64,000 nucleotides of DNA from Betaproteobacteria bacterium (GCA_016709965.1 JADJLT010000006.1:744001-808000); one strand, 5' to 3'. Shown: positions 17,162-26,237, counted from the first letter of the stretch. The notes: generated by a model from the sequence alone, not told the origin. Program-made: numbers and translations.

Positions 17162-18076
17162 TCAGCTTGGTTGCCGATATTTTCGCCACAGGCTGGCGCT
17201 GAAGACAAAGAGGCCCAGCCAGATCAGCGCGAAGCTGATCAAGCGGCCGGTCTGCATCGGTTCGTTGAAGATGAATACGGCGGTCAGAAATTGCAGCGTC
17301 GGGTTGATGTACATCAGCATGCCGACGGTCGCCAGATCCAGGCGTTGCGTCGCTGCCGCAAAAGCCATCAGCGGTAGTGCGGTGAGAATACCCGAGCCGA
17401 CCAATAATGCGGCAACCATGCCGTTATTGGCAGGCCCCGCGGTCAACCGGAAAAAATCGCCAAAAACAAAATGTCCACTTTGCGCCTGCCATAGCGCGTA
17501 AATGCCGCAGATTGGCAGCATGACCAGTGTTTCCAGCCACAGACCAGAGATGGCATCGACCGGAACCTGCTTACGGACCAGTCCGTAAGTGCCGAAGGTT
17601 GCGGCCAGAAATAGCGAGATCCAAGGCAGGCTGCCAAGGGTGATGACTTCATTAACGATGGCGGCGACGGCCAGGGCGACAGAGATCCATTCCAGCCGAT
17701 TCAAGCGCTCCTTGAGCACGACGAGGCCGAGCAGGACGTTGACCAATGGCGTCAGGAAATAGCCGAAGCTGGAAGCAACTACTTGCTGATGGGCGACGGC
17801 CCACAGAAACATCAACCAGTTGCTGCCGACGAGCAGCGCGGCCAGGGCCAGCATGATGATGTAGCGCGGCGTCCTGAAAACGGCCAGTGCCGTGCCCCAG
17901 CGCTGGCGCAGGGTGAGCAGGATGCCGACAAAAACGAAAGCCCAGACGGCCCGATTGGACAGGATATCCATCGGCGAAATACCGGACAACTGGTGAAAGT
18001 AGAGCGGAAAGAAACCCCAGATGCCGTAGGCGATCAGGCCGAAGGCGATGCCGGCCAGTGGTCGGTTCGCGGCCAT
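17162..18076 (-). CDS. rarD: EamA-family permease, RarD type
   Basis: 304 residues with ten predicted membrane segments and two EamA repeats. GIAFGLIAYGIWGFFPLYFHQLSGISPMDILSNRAVWAFVFV is the typical RarD start, and NWLMFLWAVAHQQVVASSFGYFLTPLVNVLLGLVVLKERL closes the first repeat. LMYINPTLQFLTAVFIFNEPM lies in the second. RarD proteins are named for chloramphenicol sensitivity, and the substrate is not firmly known. The gene carries a diverged copy of the dispersed repeat in its reading frame (17436-17474, coding FVFGDFFRLTAGP). It overlaps nothing and is followed by the DUF599 gene upstream on the same strand (4-base gap). Confidence 0.9.
   Translation of the reverse strand: MAANRPLAGIAFGLIAYGIWGFFPLYFHQLSGISPMDILSNRAVWAFVFVGILLTLRQRWGTALAVFRTPRYIIMLALAALLVGSNWLMFLWAVAHQQVVASSFGYFLTPLVNVLLGLVVLKERLNRLEWISVALAVAAIVNEVITLGSLPWISLFLAATFGTYGLVRKQVPVDAISGLWLETLVMLPICGIYALWQAQSGHFVFGDFFRLTAGPANNGMVAALLVGSGILTALPLMAFAAATQRLDLATVGMLMYINPTLQFLTAVFIFNEPMQTGRLISFALIWLGLFVFSASLWRKYRQPS
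17436..17474 (-). repeat. Dispersed repeat, diverged copy inside rarD
   Basis: On the minus strand TTTTGTTTTTGGCGATTTTT continues CCGGTTGACCGCGG. It is in the reading frame of the RarD-type gene. Confidence 0.6.
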
Positions 18077-18080
18077 CGGA

Positions 18081-18773
18081 TCAAGGTTGGTCGCGCAGAT
18101 TGTGCAGCGCCGGCGAGCGGTAGTCGCGCCGGAACAGCACGATCAGCACAAGAATGGCCAGGCCGCCGAGCAGCAGCGGGTTGAGCAGCCAGCCGGAGGC
18201 TGCCAGGCCAAAGTAGTAGGCGCGGATGCCACGATTGAAATCGTCGCCGGCCAGATTGTTGGTCCCGGCGACGCGCTGCGCATAGCTGTCGATGCCGGGC
18301 TCGCCGGCCTTGCCGAGCGGTGCGGCACCGACGAGGATGGAGAGCAGGTTGAACTGGCGCAGCGACCAGGTGAATTTGAAATAGGCGAAGACGAAGGAAG
18401 CGAGCAGCAGCATCAGCTTGATTTCAAGCAATTCGCGATTGCCGGCGCCACCAAAGGGCAGGTCGGCGGTGAAGCTGAGCAGCTTGTCCGAGGCGCCGAG
18501 CGCAGCAACCAGGCCGGCGATGATGTAGATGGTGGTGTTGGCGTAGAACGAAACGCTCGTCATCAGATTGCCGATCAAGGTCGAATCCATGACGCGAATG
18601 TCGCGCTCCAGCATCCGGTAAGCCCATTGCAGGCGGTATTTCTGACTGGTGCCGATCAATCCGCCAGCGCCGCTGCGGCTATGTTCCGAAAACCAGGCAT
18701 AGCCCGCCCAGCTGGCAAAAAAGATGGCCAGAGAAATCCAGTCGAGCGTAGCAAGGCGAGGCAAAGCGTGCAT
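18081..18773 (-). CDS. DUF599-family membrane protein
   Basis: 230 residues from ATG 18773; the frame upstream overlaps the divergent diguanylate cyclase gene region and has no better start. It begins MHALPRLATLDWISLAIFFASWAGYAWF. Three or four membrane segments and the AYRMLERDIRVMDSTLIGNLMTSVSFYANTTIYIIAGLVAALG block are characteristic of DUF599. FNRGIRAYYFGLAASGWLLNP near the C-terminus is also typical. Function unknown. The stop is four bases from the RarD-type gene start on the same strand, so the two probably form an operon. Confidence 0.8.
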   Translation of the reverse strand: MHALPRLATLDWISLAIFFASWAGYAWFSEHSRSGAGGLIGTSQKYRLQWAYRMLERDIRVMDSTLIGNLMTSVSFYANTTIYIIAGLVAALGASDKLLSFTADLPFGGAGNRELLEIKLMLLLASFVFAYFKFTWSLRQFNLLSILVGAAPLGKAGEPGIDSYAQRVAGTNNLAGDDFNRGIRAYYFGLAASGWLLNPLLLGGLAILVLIVLFRRDYRSPALHNLRDQP

Positions 18774-18926
18774 TCGAGCATCTTGCCATAGCTCGGACGC
18801 TTGCAACATCCGGGAAACCCGGTGTTGTCGAAGGAACGGGGCTGCTCTATCCTGAAAGGCGTAGTCAAGGCGCCGTGGGCGATTTCCCTGTTTTATGACA
18901 AAAGGCATCTTCGTGGCACATTGTCG

Positions 18927-20063
18927 ATGACCAGAATGCATTTGCTCTCACTGAGTTTCCATGACTCGGAAACTGAGCATGCGTTCGTCCGCCATTTGCT
19001 GCCACGGCTTCGTCTGCAAGGGCGGGCGGCTATCCTTGTCGGCATTTTTGTCTATTTCGTTTATGGTGCGCTCGATCATCTGTACGTCCCGCCGCATCAA
19101 CTTGGGCTGGTCTGGTCGATCCGTATGGCGGCGTTGACGGTGCCGATTGCGGTACTGGCACTGACGTTTTCGCCATGGTTCGAAGAAGCCAACCAGTTTC
19201 CCCTTGCCCTGGTCGGTCTGGCCGCCTCGCTGGGCCTGATTGCCATGCTCTGGCATTTGCCAGTCGAAAGTAGTGCCTACTATTACCCGGGTCTGGTGCT
19301 GGCATATTTCTATACCTACAATTTGCTTGGCGCGCGATTCATTGACGCGCTTGGCATCAATATCCTCGTGCTGGCGCTCTACAACCTATTGTTCGGCTAT
19401 GTGCGGGCCTTTCCTGATCCGATCTTGCTCAGCCAGAATTTTTTCATGATTTCGGCCAACCTGATCGGCGGTGCCGCTGGCTACCTCTCCGAATACCAGC
19501 GCCGTCAGCTTTTTCTGCGTGAACAACAGCTGGACCTGGAGCGACAACTGCATCTTGAACGTTCCTTGCATGATCGGCTGACCGGTCTGCCCAACCGCGA
19601 TCTGCTGGATGACCGGATTACCCAGGCACTGGCGCTGGCGCGTCGTGATTTAGCACGCCATGCGGGATTTTTTGTCGATCTTGATGGTTTCAAGAATTTG
19701 AATGATCAGCTCGGGCACGACAGCGGCGATATTGCCTTGCGTGAAATTGCCCGGCGACTGACAGAGGCCATGCGCGAAACCGATACCATTTCGCGTTTGG
19801 GTGGTGACGAGTTCTTCCTGCTCGTTCAGGACATCGGCTCCTGCGACAGTGCGGCGCATTTGGCCGAAAAAATGATCAAGTTGATTGAAGAACCGATTCC
19901 CGGCCTGCCCGCAGATATGATGCTCAGTGCGAGCATTGGCATCTGCCTTTTCCCGCAGCTCGGGATTACAGCGACGCCCGAGGCGATCATTCATTGTGCC
20001 GATCTGGCGATGTACCGGGCCAAGGCAGCCGGCAAGGGCTGTTACCAATTTGTGGAGTGCTGA
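18927..20063 (+). CDS. Membrane-bound diguanylate cyclase (GGDEF)
   Basis: 378 residues from ATG 18927; the frame is open from 18801 but the upstream part is not membrane-like. The N-terminal half has about six membrane segments (RAAILVGIFVYFVYGAL through NLIGGAAGYLSEY). A coiled coil follows (RRQLFLREQQLDLERQLHLERSLHDRLTGLPNR), then a GGDEF domain (about 205-375). The active-site loop RLGGDEFF is intact and the metal-binding FFVDLDGFKNLND is present, so it should make c-di-GMP. No RxxD inhibitory site is visible at the usual place: five residues before GGDEF there is DTISRL. Sensing is probably through the membrane part. Confidence 0.9.
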   Translation: MTRMHLLSLSFHDSETEHAFVRHLLPRLRLQGRAAILVGIFVYFVYGALDHLYVPPHQLGLVWSIRMAALTVPIAVLALTFSPWFEEANQFPLALVGLAASLGLIAMLWHLPVESSAYYYPGLVLAYFYTYNLLGARFIDALGINILVLALYNLLFGYVRAFPDPILLSQNFFMISANLIGGAAGYLSEYQRRQLFLREQQLDLERQLHLERSLHDRLTGLPNRDLLDDRITQALALARRDLARHAGFFVDLDGFKNLNDQLGHDSGDIALREIARRLTEAMRETDTISRLGGDEFFLLVQDIGSCDSAAHLAEKMIKLIEEPIPGLPADMMLSASIGICLFPQLGITATPEAIIHCADLAMYRAKAAGKGCYQFVEC

Positions 20064-20136
20064 TCGGGTACCTGGCCGGCAATGGAGATCAAACTCCTGT
20101 ATCCTGCCTGCCTCTGAAAATCTTGCAGGAGCGAAC

Positions 20137-20451
20137 ATGGGACAAGCCAAACAACGCGGTACGGTCGAACAGCGTATCGCGCAAGCTCAGGCCAAAATCG
20201 AGGAAAGTCGTCCGGAAAAACTGGTTTGCAACGGCTGCGGCGCCGACGTGACCAGCATCAATCCGGTCAGCACCCGTGGCCTGCGCGGTATCGATGCCAT
20301 CTGGGTCGGCCAGTGCGAATGCGGTCAGACGACCTTCGCCGCCTCCGGCGAGCCGAAGGCAGTCGATGCCTTCTTTTTCGCACTCAGTGAAAATTCCGAA
20401 TTGACGCTGGGCCGCCAGAACAAGGACGGCGCCGGGCACGAAACGGCCTGA
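20137..20451 (+). CDS. Small zinc-ribbon-like hypothetical protein
   Basis: 104 residues from ATG 20137 with GCAGGAG upstream. It starts MGQAKQRGTVEQRIAQAQAKIEESRPEKLVCNGCGADV. CxxC (CNGCG) and CxC (CECG) pairs about 45 residues apart could hold a zinc ion. MGQAKQRGT-type N-termini occur in small cytosolic proteins of proteobacteria with no assigned function. The C-terminal half (FAASGEPKAVDAFFFALSE) shows no catalytic motif. It stands alone between the diguanylate cyclase and a convergent gene. Confidence 0.7.
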   Translation: MGQAKQRGTVEQRIAQAQAKIEESRPEKLVCNGCGADVTSINPVSTRGLRGIDAIWVGQCECGQTTFAASGEPKAVDAFFFALSENSELTLGRQNKDGAGHETA

Positions 20452-20458
20452 TTCGACT

Positions 20459-20516
20459 ATTTCAATTTTGGCCGTTTTTTCCGGTTGACCGCAGCAAGCC
20501 CGGTTGACCGGAAAAA
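20459..20516 (+). repeat. Dispersed repeat copy 2 with a partial second copy forming a hairpin
   Basis: ATTTCAATTTTGGCCG and TTTTTTCCGGTTGACCGCAG are followed by a second core, CCCGGTTGACCGGAAAAAT. TTTTTCCGGT (20476-20485) and ACCGGAAAAA (20507-20516) form a perfect 10-bp inverted repeat. It lies between convergent genes and could act as a bidirectional terminator. Confidence 0.75.
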
Positions 20517-20525
20517 TCCGGAAAT

Positions 20526-21098
20526 TCAGCTCAGCCAGAGCTTTTTCCAGCCCTCGTGGCCCAGACGTTCCATTGTCTCGATATTGCGTTCGAAAATGGA
20601 CTCGGCGTCGGGGAAGGCCGCCACTGCCCGGTCAATGCTACTCTCGCGGAGGATATGCAACGTCGGGTAGGGCGAGCGGTTGGTGAAGTTGGCAATGTCG
20701 TCCGCTTCGCTGCCGGCAAATTCATAGCGCGGATGCAGGCTGGCAATCTGGAAAACGCCTTCGAAACCCAGGTTGCGAATCAGTGCATCGGCTTCCGCCA
20801 GAAAAAAATGAAAATCGAGAAAATCCGTCATCACCAGCGGATGAATCAGCAGCGTGGTGTCCATTTCTTCCGGCGCTGTCTCGGCCAGCCGGGTCAATTC
20901 CTGTTCCAGTTCGGCGAGTAATTCGTCGGCAGTCGTGGCGGCGGTCAAGGCGTAACGAACCTGTTTCTTGACGAAGACGCTTTTAGCGAATGGGCAGAGA
21001 TTCAGCCCGATCACGGCGCGCTCCACCCAGGTTTTCGTCGCGGCAATGATCGCCTCTTCGCTGGCAGCATCGGGATAAGGCATGAGAGTCGGGGTCAT
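20526..21098 (-). CDS. DUF1415-family protein
   Basis: 190 residues from ATG 21098, chosen because AAGG lies just upstream; the ATG at 21113 has none. Conserved DUF1415 segments are TWVERAVIGLNLCPFAKSVFVKKQVRYAL, TTLLIHPLVMTDFLDFHFFLAEAD, GVFQIASLHPRYEFAG and NRSPYPTLHILRE. The single Cys in LNLCPFA and the HP/R motifs are the most conserved parts. It is a cytosolic protein of unknown function, common in proteobacteria. Convergent with the zinc-ribbon gene. Confidence 0.85.
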   Translation of the reverse strand: MTPTLMPYPDAASEEAIIAATKTWVERAVIGLNLCPFAKSVFVKKQVRYALTAATTADELLAELEQELTRLAETAPEEMDTTLLIHPLVMTDFLDFHFFLAEADALIRNLGFEGVFQIASLHPRYEFAGSEADDIANFTNRSPYPTLHILRESSIDRAVAAFPDAESIFERNIETMERLGHEGWKKLWLS

Positions 21099-21233
21099 GG
21101 CGAGGCCTTGCATGGCATGAGCGGCTGATCAGTCGCTCAAAAGCGGGCATTCTAGCGCGTCCGGACGGACGGGCTGGCTGAACGCTGACTGTTACTTGAT
21201 GCGTGGTAAAGCCGGATCAGTCAGCACCGCCGG

Positions 21234-21785
21234 CTAGTTCTTTAGTTGCGTGGCAGAAATACGGCCGGCGCTGGGGGCAGCTGCCTTCGGGGCGGGCGGA
21301 CGTTCGGTATGAACGTGCCTTGGATAGGGGTAAGTGGGGACGGCAACCGGTACGTAAACCGTCTGCGGTCGGGCAATACCTTGGCACTCCGCTTCCATCC
21401 GGGCGCGTTGGGTCGCTTCCAGCGCCATCTGGTCAAGGTCACGCCGGCATTCTTCGGCGCTGTTGTATTGGCGGGACGGGCGACTGGCGGCGACTGCCTG
21501 CTGCTGCCGGTTGCGCTCCTGCCGTTCAGCCGCTTCTTCGGCCTGCTGAATGGCCTCACGTCTTTCAACGTAATGACGCATGCGCTCAACGTCTCGTTCG
21601 GCCTGCAATCTTGATGCTTCGGAAACGTGGTCGTCCGGCCGTACGGTGACCGTGCCGCTACCCGATGTGCAGGGCGTGTTGGCGATCTCCATCTTGCCGT
21701 TCGGCAGGCGACATTTGTAGATCTCCGCACTGGCTGTGAGCGGAACTGACGGTAGAAGGAGAAGTGCAATGAACAGTCTGTGCAT
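21234..21785 (-). CDS. Secreted DUF4124-like protein
   Basis: 183 residues from ATG 21785 (GAAGGAG upstream on that strand). Signal peptide MHRLFIALLLLPSVPLTASA, then EIYKCRLPNGKMEIANTPC, which matches the DUF4124 pattern of an exported domain with two cysteines. A long charged helix with coiled-coil character follows (about 55-120, RLQAERDVERMRHYVERREAIQQAEEAAERQERNRQQQ), then a proline-rich tail. Envelope location is likely; function unknown. Confidence 0.72.
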   Translation of the reverse strand: MHRLFIALLLLPSVPLTASAEIYKCRLPNGKMEIANTPCTSGSGTVTVRPDDHVSEASRLQAERDVERMRHYVERREAIQQAEEAAERQERNRQQQAVAASRPSRQYNSAEECRRDLDQMALEATQRARMEAECQGIARPQTVYVPVAVPTYPYPRHVHTERPPAPKAAAPSAGRISATQLKN

Positions 21786-22026
21786 TGGGTAATTATTCCC
21801 CAAAAATGGCTGATTCGCATCTTTCCCGGAACTTTTCAAGCCCGAAATTCGTTCGCTTAAGTCATTTGACGACTGAATCTGGCGGCTGTTGTTTTGACAT
21901 TGATCGTCTATTTCTAGCGTTGTTCTTCAAGGGTAACAAAATCAGCATAAAATACGAATCTTCTATGCGGTACGCATGCTTAAATCAAGCCGGAGGTCAG
22001 GTTGAGTAGGGTATTTGGTTGGCAAA

Positions 22027-24009
22027 ATGGGTGGGTGTAGGTGGTCATTTTGGTGTGGTGCCCTGTGCCTGCTGTTTCTGGGCGGCGCTGCTACGGCTGG
22101 CGCCGCTGACGAGCTGACTGAAATCCCGTTTGACCAGCTGATGCATCGGGAGGCCGTACCGGTCATCCAGCTGGCGCAGCAAGTGAGCGACTCACCGTCG
22201 GCGGTCACCATAGTCACGGCGGCTGATATTCGGGCCTACGGCTATCGCACGCTGGCCGATGTGATCAACAGCATGCGCGGACTCTATACGACCTACGATC
22301 GTCGCTACCAGTATCTGGGGGGGCGCAGCTTTGGTGTGCCGGGCGACTACGCCGGGCGCATCATGCTCCTGATCGACGGCTACGCCACTCAGGACAATCT
22401 CTTCAATCAGGCCTACATTGACGATTCCGGCCTCCTCGATCTTGAACTGGTCGAGCGTGTCGAATACGTCCCGGGAACCGGCTCGGTAACTTATGGCAAC
22501 AACGCCATGCTGGGGATCATCAACGTTGTTACCCGCAAGGGGCGTGACTTCAATGCCGCCCAGTTGTCTGTGGAAATGTCCAGCCACGGTGGCCAGAAGC
22601 AGCGGGCGAGCTATGGCAAGCGCTTTGAAAACGGCGCTGATGTCTTGTTTTCGGTGTCGGTGCTGGATGTCAATGGTCGCAATTTGTACTTCCCGGCCTA
22701 TGACTCGCCGGCGACCAATAATGGAATTGCCGAAAGGCAGGATGGCGAGAGCAACAAGCGGATCTTCGGCAAGTTTTCCTTCGAGGGGCTGACCATCGAA
22801 GGGGGCTTTGTTGACCGCAAAAAATCGGTGCCAAGCAACCCCAGCAGCTCGACCGCCTTCAATTCGCCGTTTGTCGTTCAGGACGAAAATGCCTACTTGA
22901 ATGCCAGTTACCAGGCCGATCTTGGGGCGATGCTCCGCTCGGTGTCGCGCTTTTATCTTGGTCACTATGACTACGATTCAATGCGCGAGTATACCGACTT
23001 CAGCGATGGCGAAAAATACGGGCATCGTGATTTTCAGGGACAGTGGTGGGGTTTCGACCAGAAGTTTGTGAGCAACTGGTTTCGCGATCACACCCTGGTT
23101 TTCGGGCTTGAATACCGGAACGATCAGCGCCAGAAATTTGATTGGCGCTATCTCTCACCTGAGCGCGCCGTGGTGCGGCAAATCAACGAGTCTTACGCGC
23201 GGCAAACCACCAGTTTCTACATCACGGATGAATACCGGATCAATGAGCGTTGGTGGCTCAATCTCGGGGTGCGCTATGACGATGCAAGTGACCTCGATGG
23301 CAACTGGAGCCCGCGGCTGGCATTGATTTACAAGCCGGGTTTGCAAACGACCTGGAAGGCTTCGTACAGCGAGGCATTCCGGATGCCGAATGCCAATGAG
23401 CGCTCATGGTTTGGTTCGGTCGCCGCGCCCGAATATGTCTCGGCGACCGAGTTGGTGTTGCAGCACGAGTTTTCTCGCCATACCCGTTTTACCGGGTCCT
23501 GGTATCGCTATCTTCGAACCAACCAGATGGTCTATAGCGATGCCATTGGCGACTATGCAGCCACCGGCGCCAGTCGCTCTCATGGTCTGGAAATTGAACT
23601 GGAAAGCATGTGGGACAACGGCATTCGAACTCGTGGCAGTATGGCCTGGCAGCACGCCATTGATGTCGATGGTGCCGGGCTGGTGAATTCGCCAAATTTC
23701 CTGGTCAAGTTCAATCTTACTTTTCCGATGTTGGCCAATACCCTACGTACTGGTCTGGAAGGGCAGTACATCGGCTCGCGCCTGACCCTTGAGAAGAGAA
23801 AACTGTCAGGTGTCGCACTCGCCAATCTGACCTTCTCCAGCGAACAAAAGTGGCATGGCATTTCGGCATCGTTAAGCATCCGCAATTTGTTCGACCGTGA
23901 ATACGAAGTGGTGTCCCCCTTTGACTGGCGCCCTGATAGCGGCGTTGCCCAGGACTCGCTGCGCATGGATGGCCGAACTTATTGGGTTCAGCTCAATTAC
24001 GATCTTTGA
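22027..24009 (+). CDS. TonB-dependent outer membrane receptor
   Basis: 660 residues from ATG 22027; a TTG at 22015 is a possible earlier start and lies nearer the GGAGGT at 21992. A signal peptide (FWCGALCLLFLGGAATAGAA) is followed by a plug domain (about 45-165, SPSAVTIVTAADIRAYGYRTLADVINSMRGL, VEYVPGTGSVTYGNNAMLGIINVVTR). A 22-strand barrel follows and ends in the aromatic-terminated WVQLNYDL. No CxxC-type metal sites are seen. A clear TonB box is not obvious; IPFDQLM may be part of an N-terminal extension as in iron or cobalamin receptors. The substrate cannot be told. No transport operon is adjacent. Confidence 0.9.
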   Translation: MGGCRWSFWCGALCLLFLGGAATAGAADELTEIPFDQLMHREAVPVIQLAQQVSDSPSAVTIVTAADIRAYGYRTLADVINSMRGLYTTYDRRYQYLGGRSFGVPGDYAGRIMLLIDGYATQDNLFNQAYIDDSGLLDLELVERVEYVPGTGSVTYGNNAMLGIINVVTRKGRDFNAAQLSVEMSSHGGQKQRASYGKRFENGADVLFSVSVLDVNGRNLYFPAYDSPATNNGIAERQDGESNKRIFGKFSFEGLTIEGGFVDRKKSVPSNPSSSTAFNSPFVVQDENAYLNASYQADLGAMLRSVSRFYLGHYDYDSMREYTDFSDGEKYGHRDFQGQWWGFDQKFVSNWFRDHTLVFGLEYRNDQRQKFDWRYLSPERAVVRQINESYARQTTSFYITDEYRINERWWLNLGVRYDDASDLDGNWSPRLALIYKPGLQTTWKASYSEAFRMPNANERSWFGSVAAPEYVSATELVLQHEFSRHTRFTGSWYRYLRTNQMVYSDAIGDYAATGASRSHGLEIELESMWDNGIRTRGSMAWQHAIDVDGAGLVNSPNFLVKFNLTFPMLANTLRTGLEGQYIGSRLTLEKRKLSGVALANLTFSSEQKWHGISASLSIRNLFDREYEVVSPFDWRPDSGVAQDSLRMDGRTYWVQLNYDL

Positions 24010-24044
24010 GGTGCCCGGAAGCGCATCCGGAATCCGGACGATAA

Positions 24045-24914
24045 CTAGTCGCGTTCGGCTTCGGCCAGTCGTGCGGCCTGAATCTGCTCATCTGGAGCGC
24101 CGATGCGTTCGAGCAGATGGCTATGGCCGATATGGAGTAGCGCTTCGATGGCCTGATAATCATCTGGCAAGGCAGCATCGGTCCAGCTGTTTCCGGTGTG
24201 CCGGGCAAGATCGACGGCCAGCTTGACGTTCCGGACATTGGCAGCATCGGCATTGCCAGGGTTCATCAGCGTGCGCAACAGGGGGGGCAATCCCCAATGA
24301 GCGACCAACTCGATCATGATCTCATCCAGCGGGGCGCCGAAAATTTCTTGCTGAATGCTGCCTGAGCGCTTGACGCTGTCGTTGGCCAGGCGTTCCTTGG
24401 CCTGGCTGGCCAGCGAGGGTGCGAAGCACCACATCAGGATTTCGACAAAGTCATGGAGCAACGCTGCCATGGTGACCTCTTCGAAGCTGGCGTTCTGGCG
24501 CAGCAGCGCCCAGTCGCGGGCCCAGGCTGCGGCATGGCGGGAGCGGGCAATGACCTTGAGCAAACCGAGCATGGCCTTCGGATAGCCTTTCAGTTGCTGC
24601 TCGATGATCGGCAGATCCTCGAGGCTATCGTAAAAACCCTGGGTACCCATCATGACCAGCGAGCGTTCGATGGTCGTGATATCGGCGGACTGGCTTTTGG
24701 ATCGGCGCTGCTGCATGGTTCTGAATACCCGCAACGTCATCAGCGGGTCGTGCTCGATGATCGCCGCAAGTTTGCGGGTATTGATTGTCTCTGCCGTGTC
24801 GCGCAGCTCGTTGAGCTGCTGCACCGTATGACGCAACACCGGCAGCTCGATTTCCGTGAAATGCTCGACCCATGCGTTGGCGCCCGGGAACGGAAAGTCG
24901 ATCATCAGGGTCAT
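24045..24914 (-). CDS. HDOD-domain signalling protein, partner of the double-receiver regulator
   Basis: 289 residues with an HDOD domain (about 20-220). ELPVLRHTVQQLNELRDTAETINTRKLAAIIEHDPLMTLRVFRTMQ is the opening helix pair, and SRHAAAWARDWALL, MAALLHDFVEILMWCFAP and ELVAHWGLPPLLRTL follow. It is very similar in layout to the protein at 7790-8656. It starts 23 bases after the response regulator gene, so the two are probably co-transcribed and act in one pathway. The catalytic HD residues are partly kept (LLHDF), yet HDOD proteins usually act by binding. The output is unknown. Confidence 0.85.
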   Translation of the reverse strand: MTLMIDFPFPGANAWVEHFTEIELPVLRHTVQQLNELRDTAETINTRKLAAIIEHDPLMTLRVFRTMQQRRSKSQSADITTIERSLVMMGTQGFYDSLEDLPIIEQQLKGYPKAMLGLLKVIARSRHAAAWARDWALLRQNASFEEVTMAALLHDFVEILMWCFAPSLASQAKERLANDSVKRSGSIQQEIFGAPLDEIMIELVAHWGLPPLLRTLMNPGNADAANVRNVKLAVDLARHTGNSWTDAALPDDYQAIEALLHIGHSHLLERIGAPDEQIQAARLAEAERD

Positions 24915-24936
24915 GGCAAATCCTTTCCGGATCCAG

Positions 24937-25752
24937 TTACGCGCTGAAGAGCGTTTTCAGGAAATTTTCGACGTAGGCGGGGCGTACGGGTTTGAGAATG
25001 TAGCCACGCGCACCCAGCCCGGCTGCCTGCTGGACGATGTTGCGCGATGTATCACCCGTCACCATGACCACGGCAGTTTTAGGACTGACCTCGATAATTC
25101 TGGGCAATGCCTCCAGGCCTGAGAGGATGGGCATGTTGACATCAAGAAAGAGCACCGCGGGCTGGTGGGTTTGCGCGGCACGGATCGCTTCTTCGCCATT
25201 ACTCGCCTGGGCGACGATGTTCATGCCCAATTCAATGAGCACGCCTTTGAGCAGCATGCGAATCGAGCTGTTGTCGTCGGCAATCACGACGGTTCGCTGT
25301 TTGGCGCTGCTTTTGCGGGGGGCGGCTTCAACTGGCGGAAGTGAAGGCGAGTTGGTGGCAGCAGGAGGCAGGTCGGGTCGTGAGGCATGCTTGCGAGTCT
25401 CGGTTACCTGCTTCAGTTCGTCGATCACCTGTTTCTGCCCGAATGGCTTGCGCAAAAAGCCCGCCGAACCGGCATCTGCGGCCCGTTCCTCAATCCCGGC
25501 GCTTTCCGAGGCCGTCATGAACAACACATCGATTTCCGGATGCCTCGCGTTGATCTCTTGCAGGATGTCGAGTCCGTCACGGCCGGGTAGCTGGTAGTCG
25601 AGACAGACGATATCCGGAAGCACTTTACCGATGGCTGCCATGACGGTATTGCCGTCTTCGAGCGCGCCCACGACCTCATAGCCTTGGCTGCATAACAAGG
25701 CGCTGAGCAAGGTTCGCATCGAGGCATTGTCATCAACGATCAGGATGCGCAT
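24937..25752 (-). CDS. Response regulator with two receiver domains
   Basis: 271 residues from ATG 25752. The first receiver (2-118) has the acidic pair VDD, phospho-acceptor D52 in VCLDYQLPG and K102 in FLRKPFG. The linker is Pro/Ser-rich (about 122-150). The second receiver (153-270) has ADD, D204 in LFLDVNMPI and K254 in YILKPV. There is no DNA-binding or enzyme domain, so output must go through a partner, probably the HDOD protein encoded next. No histidine kinase lies nearby. Both receivers keep all the key residues, so both could be phosphorylated. Confidence 0.88.
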   Translation of the reverse strand: MRILIVDDNASMRTLLSALLCSQGYEVVGALEDGNTVMAAIGKVLPDIVCLDYQLPGRDGLDILQEINARHPEIDVLFMTASESAGIEERAADAGSAGFLRKPFGQKQVIDELKQVTETRKHASRPDLPPAATNSPSLPPVEAAPRKSSAKQRTVVIADDNSSIRMLLKGVLIELGMNIVAQASNGEEAIRAAQTHQPAVLFLDVNMPILSGLEALPRIIEVSPKTAVVMVTGDTSRNIVQQAAGLGARGYILKPVRPAYVENFLKTLFSA

Positions 25753-25974
25753 CAAAATCTTTCATCGGCTTAGTGGATGCCGGTTTTGGGGTTATTGGGG
25801 CAGAGTAGATTGCTACCGCCATGTTAACCGCGAAATGGCGCAATGGGGAGCGTGGGGGTCAGACGGCGCGTTCCGAGACATTGTTTTCTGCCACCTGCGC
25901 CGATACCGGCGATTAGCCGACTAGCGTCAAACGTTTTTCCATGAGGCTACCACTTCGTGCTCTATTGACCGCTT

Positions 25975-26237
25975 TCATGATCGATATAACTCATGAAGGC
26001 CGGCACCAGATCGCCATAAAAATTGGATGTCCAGGCAGAGTTTCGGATGAAGTTGGCGAGCAGGAATTGCCATTGCTCATTCGACAGTTGTTCACGCAAG
26101 GCCGGGTAGTGTGCCGCCAGCAACTGCGATACGCCCAAAAATACCAGATGGCGATAGGCCCGCAGACCGGCCTCGGCATAGCCTTCAGGGATTACATCAG
26201 AGGCACCCCTTACATAATCGAAGAATTCCTCAGGCAT
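25975..26237 (-). CDS. Short BufC/HvfC-like protein (DUF2063 N-terminal domain only)
   Basis: About 91 residues from ATG 26237, which lies inside the end of the DUF692 gene (28-base overlap). The frame reads MPEEFFDYVRGASDVIPEGYAEAGLRAYRHLVFLGVSQLLAAHYP, FLANFIRNSAWTSNFYGDLVPAFMSYI and so on. It fits the DUF2063 N-terminal helical domain, which in HvfC/BufC partners MNIO enzymes and helps bind the precursor peptide. Family members usually have about 250 residues with a second C-terminal domain. That domain is missing here and is not found in another frame downstream, so the protein is either a naturally short form or a truncated one. The stop lies within a few bases of 25962. Confidence 0.7.
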
